The position numbers and the translations under genes were made by a program. The notes beneath the pieces are model-generated. The model saw only the letters and a program-made list of their open reading frames with translations. It did no database searches and was not told where the DNA came from. Source: Stropharia rugosoannulata (Eukaryota > Basidiomycota > Agaricomycetes > Agaricales > Strophariaceae). From it: a DNA stretch of 64,000 nucleotides. The stretch is from positions 1,866,501 to 1,930,500 of the forward strand of contig JANCIK010000005.1 in the NCBI GenBank assembly GCA_028532985.1, read 5' to 3'. Shown here piece after piece: positions 61,327 through 64,000 of the stretch. Each line of letters opens with the position of its first letter. Position 1 is the stretch's first letter.

Positions 61327-62586
61327 TTAATTCCATTTTAGTCCATATTGTGAAAATGTCCGTTTGTTCCACATGTCAGTGATATGTACAATACTCTACA
61401 AAATAAATAGGGTATAGCTCGGTTACACAAGAAACAACAACTGTTAAATATAATAATTGAATGCGTGTAAACGGGAAATAAAGAGGCCACTTACAACTTC
61501 TCGACCAAGTGATGAATTAGAAGATGTACTGTTTACAGCGCCAACTATAGAACTGTCCTGATAAAGCCAGAGAGGGGTACTTGACGAGGTATCTGAGCGA
61601 GTGGCTTTGGTTCATAAGGTTAGAGATGTATAATTCTTAATGACACAACCATACCAATCAACTCATTAGTGCGTTTATTGGAACTCCATAGGAGGGAAGA
61701 AGAGCTAGATGTCTCTACACGTAAAGAGACGAGACGTCAGATTAAGTCAAAGAACCGGCAGCTTGAAAGTTGTACCTTGAGACGATCTCACTAGATAATT
61801 CCTCTGAGAAGATTCTGGTGGGGAGCTTGAACGCCAGAACAATAAGCGATGAGAATTTATCAATCAAAATCAACTTCAAGGGAATAGACGTACAAGACGT
61901 CGTTGTCAAGGCCAAGAAAAGATCCCGTCATTTGAGAGTTCATCTACCGAGTTATGATGGGCATCTCGCATTAAGATACGCAACTTTAAAATGATTATGC
62001 GTACAATGAGCAGGTCAAATGAAGAGGTAGTATGCTGAGGTGCTTTGATTACAAGTCTCTCTTGAGGATTTGAGGCAATAGTGAAACTTTTGCACATATA
62101 GGTTAGAAGCCTGGCAACGGCATACGCTCTTGATGCACACCCTTTCCCTTGCACATCTGCAGATACAAATCCAATGAAGTTGTTTTCCGTGGACCTCACT
62201 TCTATGTTCCGTGTCAAGACACTAATAGTTCGACACATGTCAATTTTTTCCATCTCTATGGGATATGTAAATCGAATTACGGTTGTGCCGATGGCCTTGA
62301 ACTTGGGCTGGAGCTGGCGCGGGCAGCTTTTCAGAGCCCCTAGTTAGTTTGTATGCTATTGTATGAGTTAAAAGAGCAGCTCACCACTTGCACGAGTGGG
62401 TGAAAACAATGACCTAGGTTTCATAGGCCCCAAACCGGCTTGAAATCGAGCAGCATTAGTCAGGAGCGAGCTCTCCTCAACAGCTCTTCTATGACTTTTG
62501 AGAGCGCGTGGTCGCGCGGTAGTCATCCCAATGAAAAATAAAGAGAGGACCAAGAGCCAGTGCCAGGCCACGGTCAAAGTGCGCAT
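61327..62586 (-). CDS. Fast-evolving secreted protein of an Agaricomycete family (approximate model)
   Basis: Predicted secreted protein of unknown function. The first exon (from ATG 62586) has a signal peptide (MRTLTVAWHWLLVLSLFFIG) and then TNAARFQAGLGPMKPRSLF, the N-terminal word typical of many small secreted Agaricomycete proteins (TNAxRLxxGLxPxPP). A GT-AG intron follows ASG. The next exon has NIEVRSTENNFIGFVSADV and SFTIASNPQERLVIKAPQHT, then SSFDLLI; this resembles the GxIxV...LGYVS...LxITAP...FDLL order I recall for the family. Downstream pieces read SFLGLDNDV, SSSSSLLWSSNKRTNELIA, and TPLWLYQDSS, with a last exon SIVHITDMWNKRTFSQYG ending at TAA 61327. I could align motif order only loosely and exon borders are uncertain. 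Identity is low, as expected for a fast-evolving secreted protein. Confidence 0.45.
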
Positions 62587-63459
62587 CCTCGCTTTCTCTT
62601 CGTTCCCTGTTGAGGGGGGATCCGTTGACGAAGCGAGCGGCATGCCCGGGGGTTCTTATATCGGGGGACATCCCGACAATAGAGATGTTCTATCAGGGTA
62701 AATATTAGGGCTTTGCGTTATTTTAAGAAAGCCATATTGTTGTGGACGGTGGACCTCTTGTGACAGATATGATTGGGGCCCATCATTGGCCATCAGATGT
62801 TGTTGGACAAGGTCGGGTCATGGGTCCTTTGTTGCCATTAAGGTATGGGAGGATAGTCGGAGAAGTGAACCGAATCCCTTGTACCGCCTTAGAGAAGTCT
62901 GATGAGCACAGTAAAGCACAAGGTCAAGATTTCTAAAGTTAGTTTAGTGAGTTTGAAGTACAGCACGACCAGAGCACGATCATCTGAGAGATTGTTAGAC
63001 TGAACATACTACAGTAATACTACAGTGTCGGGCACCTTGCTGCATAGTTTCAGGTCTTCAAATGGCCCTTCATGGAACGGGTATGTTGCGGGGTAAGTAT
63101 CTTTTTTGTTGCGCTTAGCGCGGCTAATTGATTTTACATCATGTTGGAATGTCGGCACTCAGAAGGTTTGACTCTATTCACACGATCAAGGACACGCATG
63201 GTCACATCACGTACGTCCGTTGAAATGTGACCCAGTCGCAAGCGCCTTGAGGCTCACATCGAGTCTGACATCACTCTGACATCTGCGACCGGTCTCTTTA
63301 ACCGTCTCTTCAAGCTTTCATTGATACCTAGCCTAAGTCTGACAGTTTCTGGACACAGGCATAGCAATCAGACTATCCATGCGGCTTATGCGGAGTGCAA
63401 TCTAACGCCGGTATCTCAATAAGAAATCTTGCGTAGAGTCGCAAGTCAGTCGAAAGATT
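62587..63459. other. Divergent promoter region
   Basis: An 873-bp region with divergent genes on either side, so it holds both promoters. It has no repeats or RNA genes that I can see. Confidence 0.4.
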
Positions 63460-63798
63460 ATGTCCCTCAATGAAAAGGAGCTGCCACGCAAGGCGTTACC
63501 TATTCTTGGAGCATTTTTCCCTTCCGTTCATACCTTGGGTGAATACTTGGAATATCTCGTTGACTTTACCTTCAACCATTCCTCGGATGGGGGACGCGTT
63601 AGCATCACGTCGCCAGAGGACTCGACCGCGTTTGTCACGTTGCTAAAGTCGTCGTACGTTGCATCAAAGGCAGACATACCAGCAACTCTTCGATTCTTCC
63701 CCCCAATGTTAGAAATGCGTGAAGTGGGTTTCAGCAAGTTGTTCCGCACACACTACTTGATTACCGATGCTGCAGATCATAGACCAAGCGCAAGCTAA
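63460..63798 (+). CDS. Hypothetical protein, 112 residues
   Basis: An unspliced ORF (MSLNEKELPRKALPILGAF... to DAADHRPSAS) with a good Met context and no family I recognise. It has two amphipathic segments (TLGEYLEYLVDFTFNHSS and FVTLLKSSYVASKADIPA). The second half (RFFPPMLEMREVGFSKLFRT) is basic and aromatic-rich. It may be a short protein or the first exon of a longer gene extending past 64000. The lack of a recognised homologue keeps confidence low. Confidence 0.35.
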   Translation: MSLNEKELPRKALPILGAFFPSVHTLGEYLEYLVDFTFNHSSDGGRVSITSPEDSTAFVTLLKSSYVASKADIPATLRFFPPMLEMREVGFSKLFRTHYLITDAADHRPSAS

Positions 63799-64000
63799 AC
63801 TTTTCAAAAGCAAACGTCCTCGAAATATCCTCACTTCTGGTTATCGACTGGTAATTTTGCATGTTTAAATCACTTGCCTCTATCATCTAATATAAGTGCT
63901 TGTAGTCATCTCATGCGGGTGATCAAGGGAGGGCCGGAATGGCGCGTATGGGCATTACCAACTACTTCATCAACACCGTTATCACTGTATTTCAGGCCTC
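63799..64000. other. Right-edge sequence
   Basis: About 200 bases to the window edge with no recognisable feature. Confidence 0.4.

Overview
The window is nuclear DNA of a filamentous basidiomycete, most likely a wood- or litter-associated member of the Agaricomycetes. Genes are closely spaced on both strands and are cut by many 45-75 bp GT-AG introns. The protein families (YEATS-type chromatin protein, ERG24 sterol reductases, GPI-tailed A1 aspartic peptidases, GH128 glucanase, phosphoketolase plus acetate kinase) fit that group. I hand-spliced most genes. For thirteen of them the exon lengths I could sum add up to a whole number of codons. No prokaryotic features, tRNA, rRNA or CRISPR were seen.

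Left part (1-13.9 kb): a YEATS-domain chromatin protein; a secreted GH128 glucanase; a small secreted protein (copy 1); a delta(14)-sterol reductase (ERG24 copy 1) divergent from a class-3 aldehyde dehydrogenase; then a head-to-head pair of the same small secreted family (copies 2 and 3). Middle-left (14-23 kb): a long Agaricomycete-type gene of unknown function with a C-terminal zinc-finger region; a 103-bp tandem duplication split by a solo LTR; a rearranged fragment of the aldehyde dehydrogenase; and a GC-rich gene for a disordered serine-rich protein. 25-33 kb: ERG24 copy 2, a DUF2235 alpha/beta-hydrolase, and aspartic peptidase 1.

Central metabolism block (33-38 kb): acetate kinase and phosphoketolase are divergently transcribed from one 468-bp intergenic region. 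Together they would make acetate and ATP from pentose-phosphate sugars. Then come a small coiled-coil gene, aspartic peptidases 2 and 3 on the opposite strand to peptidase 1, an HST3/4-type sirtuin and a putative mitochondrial protein. Right part (51-64 kb): an MpaB-like membrane oxygenase, a 6-phosphofructo-2-kinase/fructose-2,6-bisphosphatase, a membrane-tethered casein kinase 1, a fast-evolving secreted protein, and a short hypothetical ORF at the edge.

The main theme is local duplication: two ERG24 genes, an ALDH plus a broken ALDH copy, three small secreted paralogues sharing a core promoter, and three aspartic peptidases. I found no convincing new multi-gene system. The strongest leads are the duplicated sterol-reductase/ALDH neighbourhood, the LTR inside a tandem duplication, the small secreted family, and several 12-16 bp micro-exons plus one GC-AG intron.
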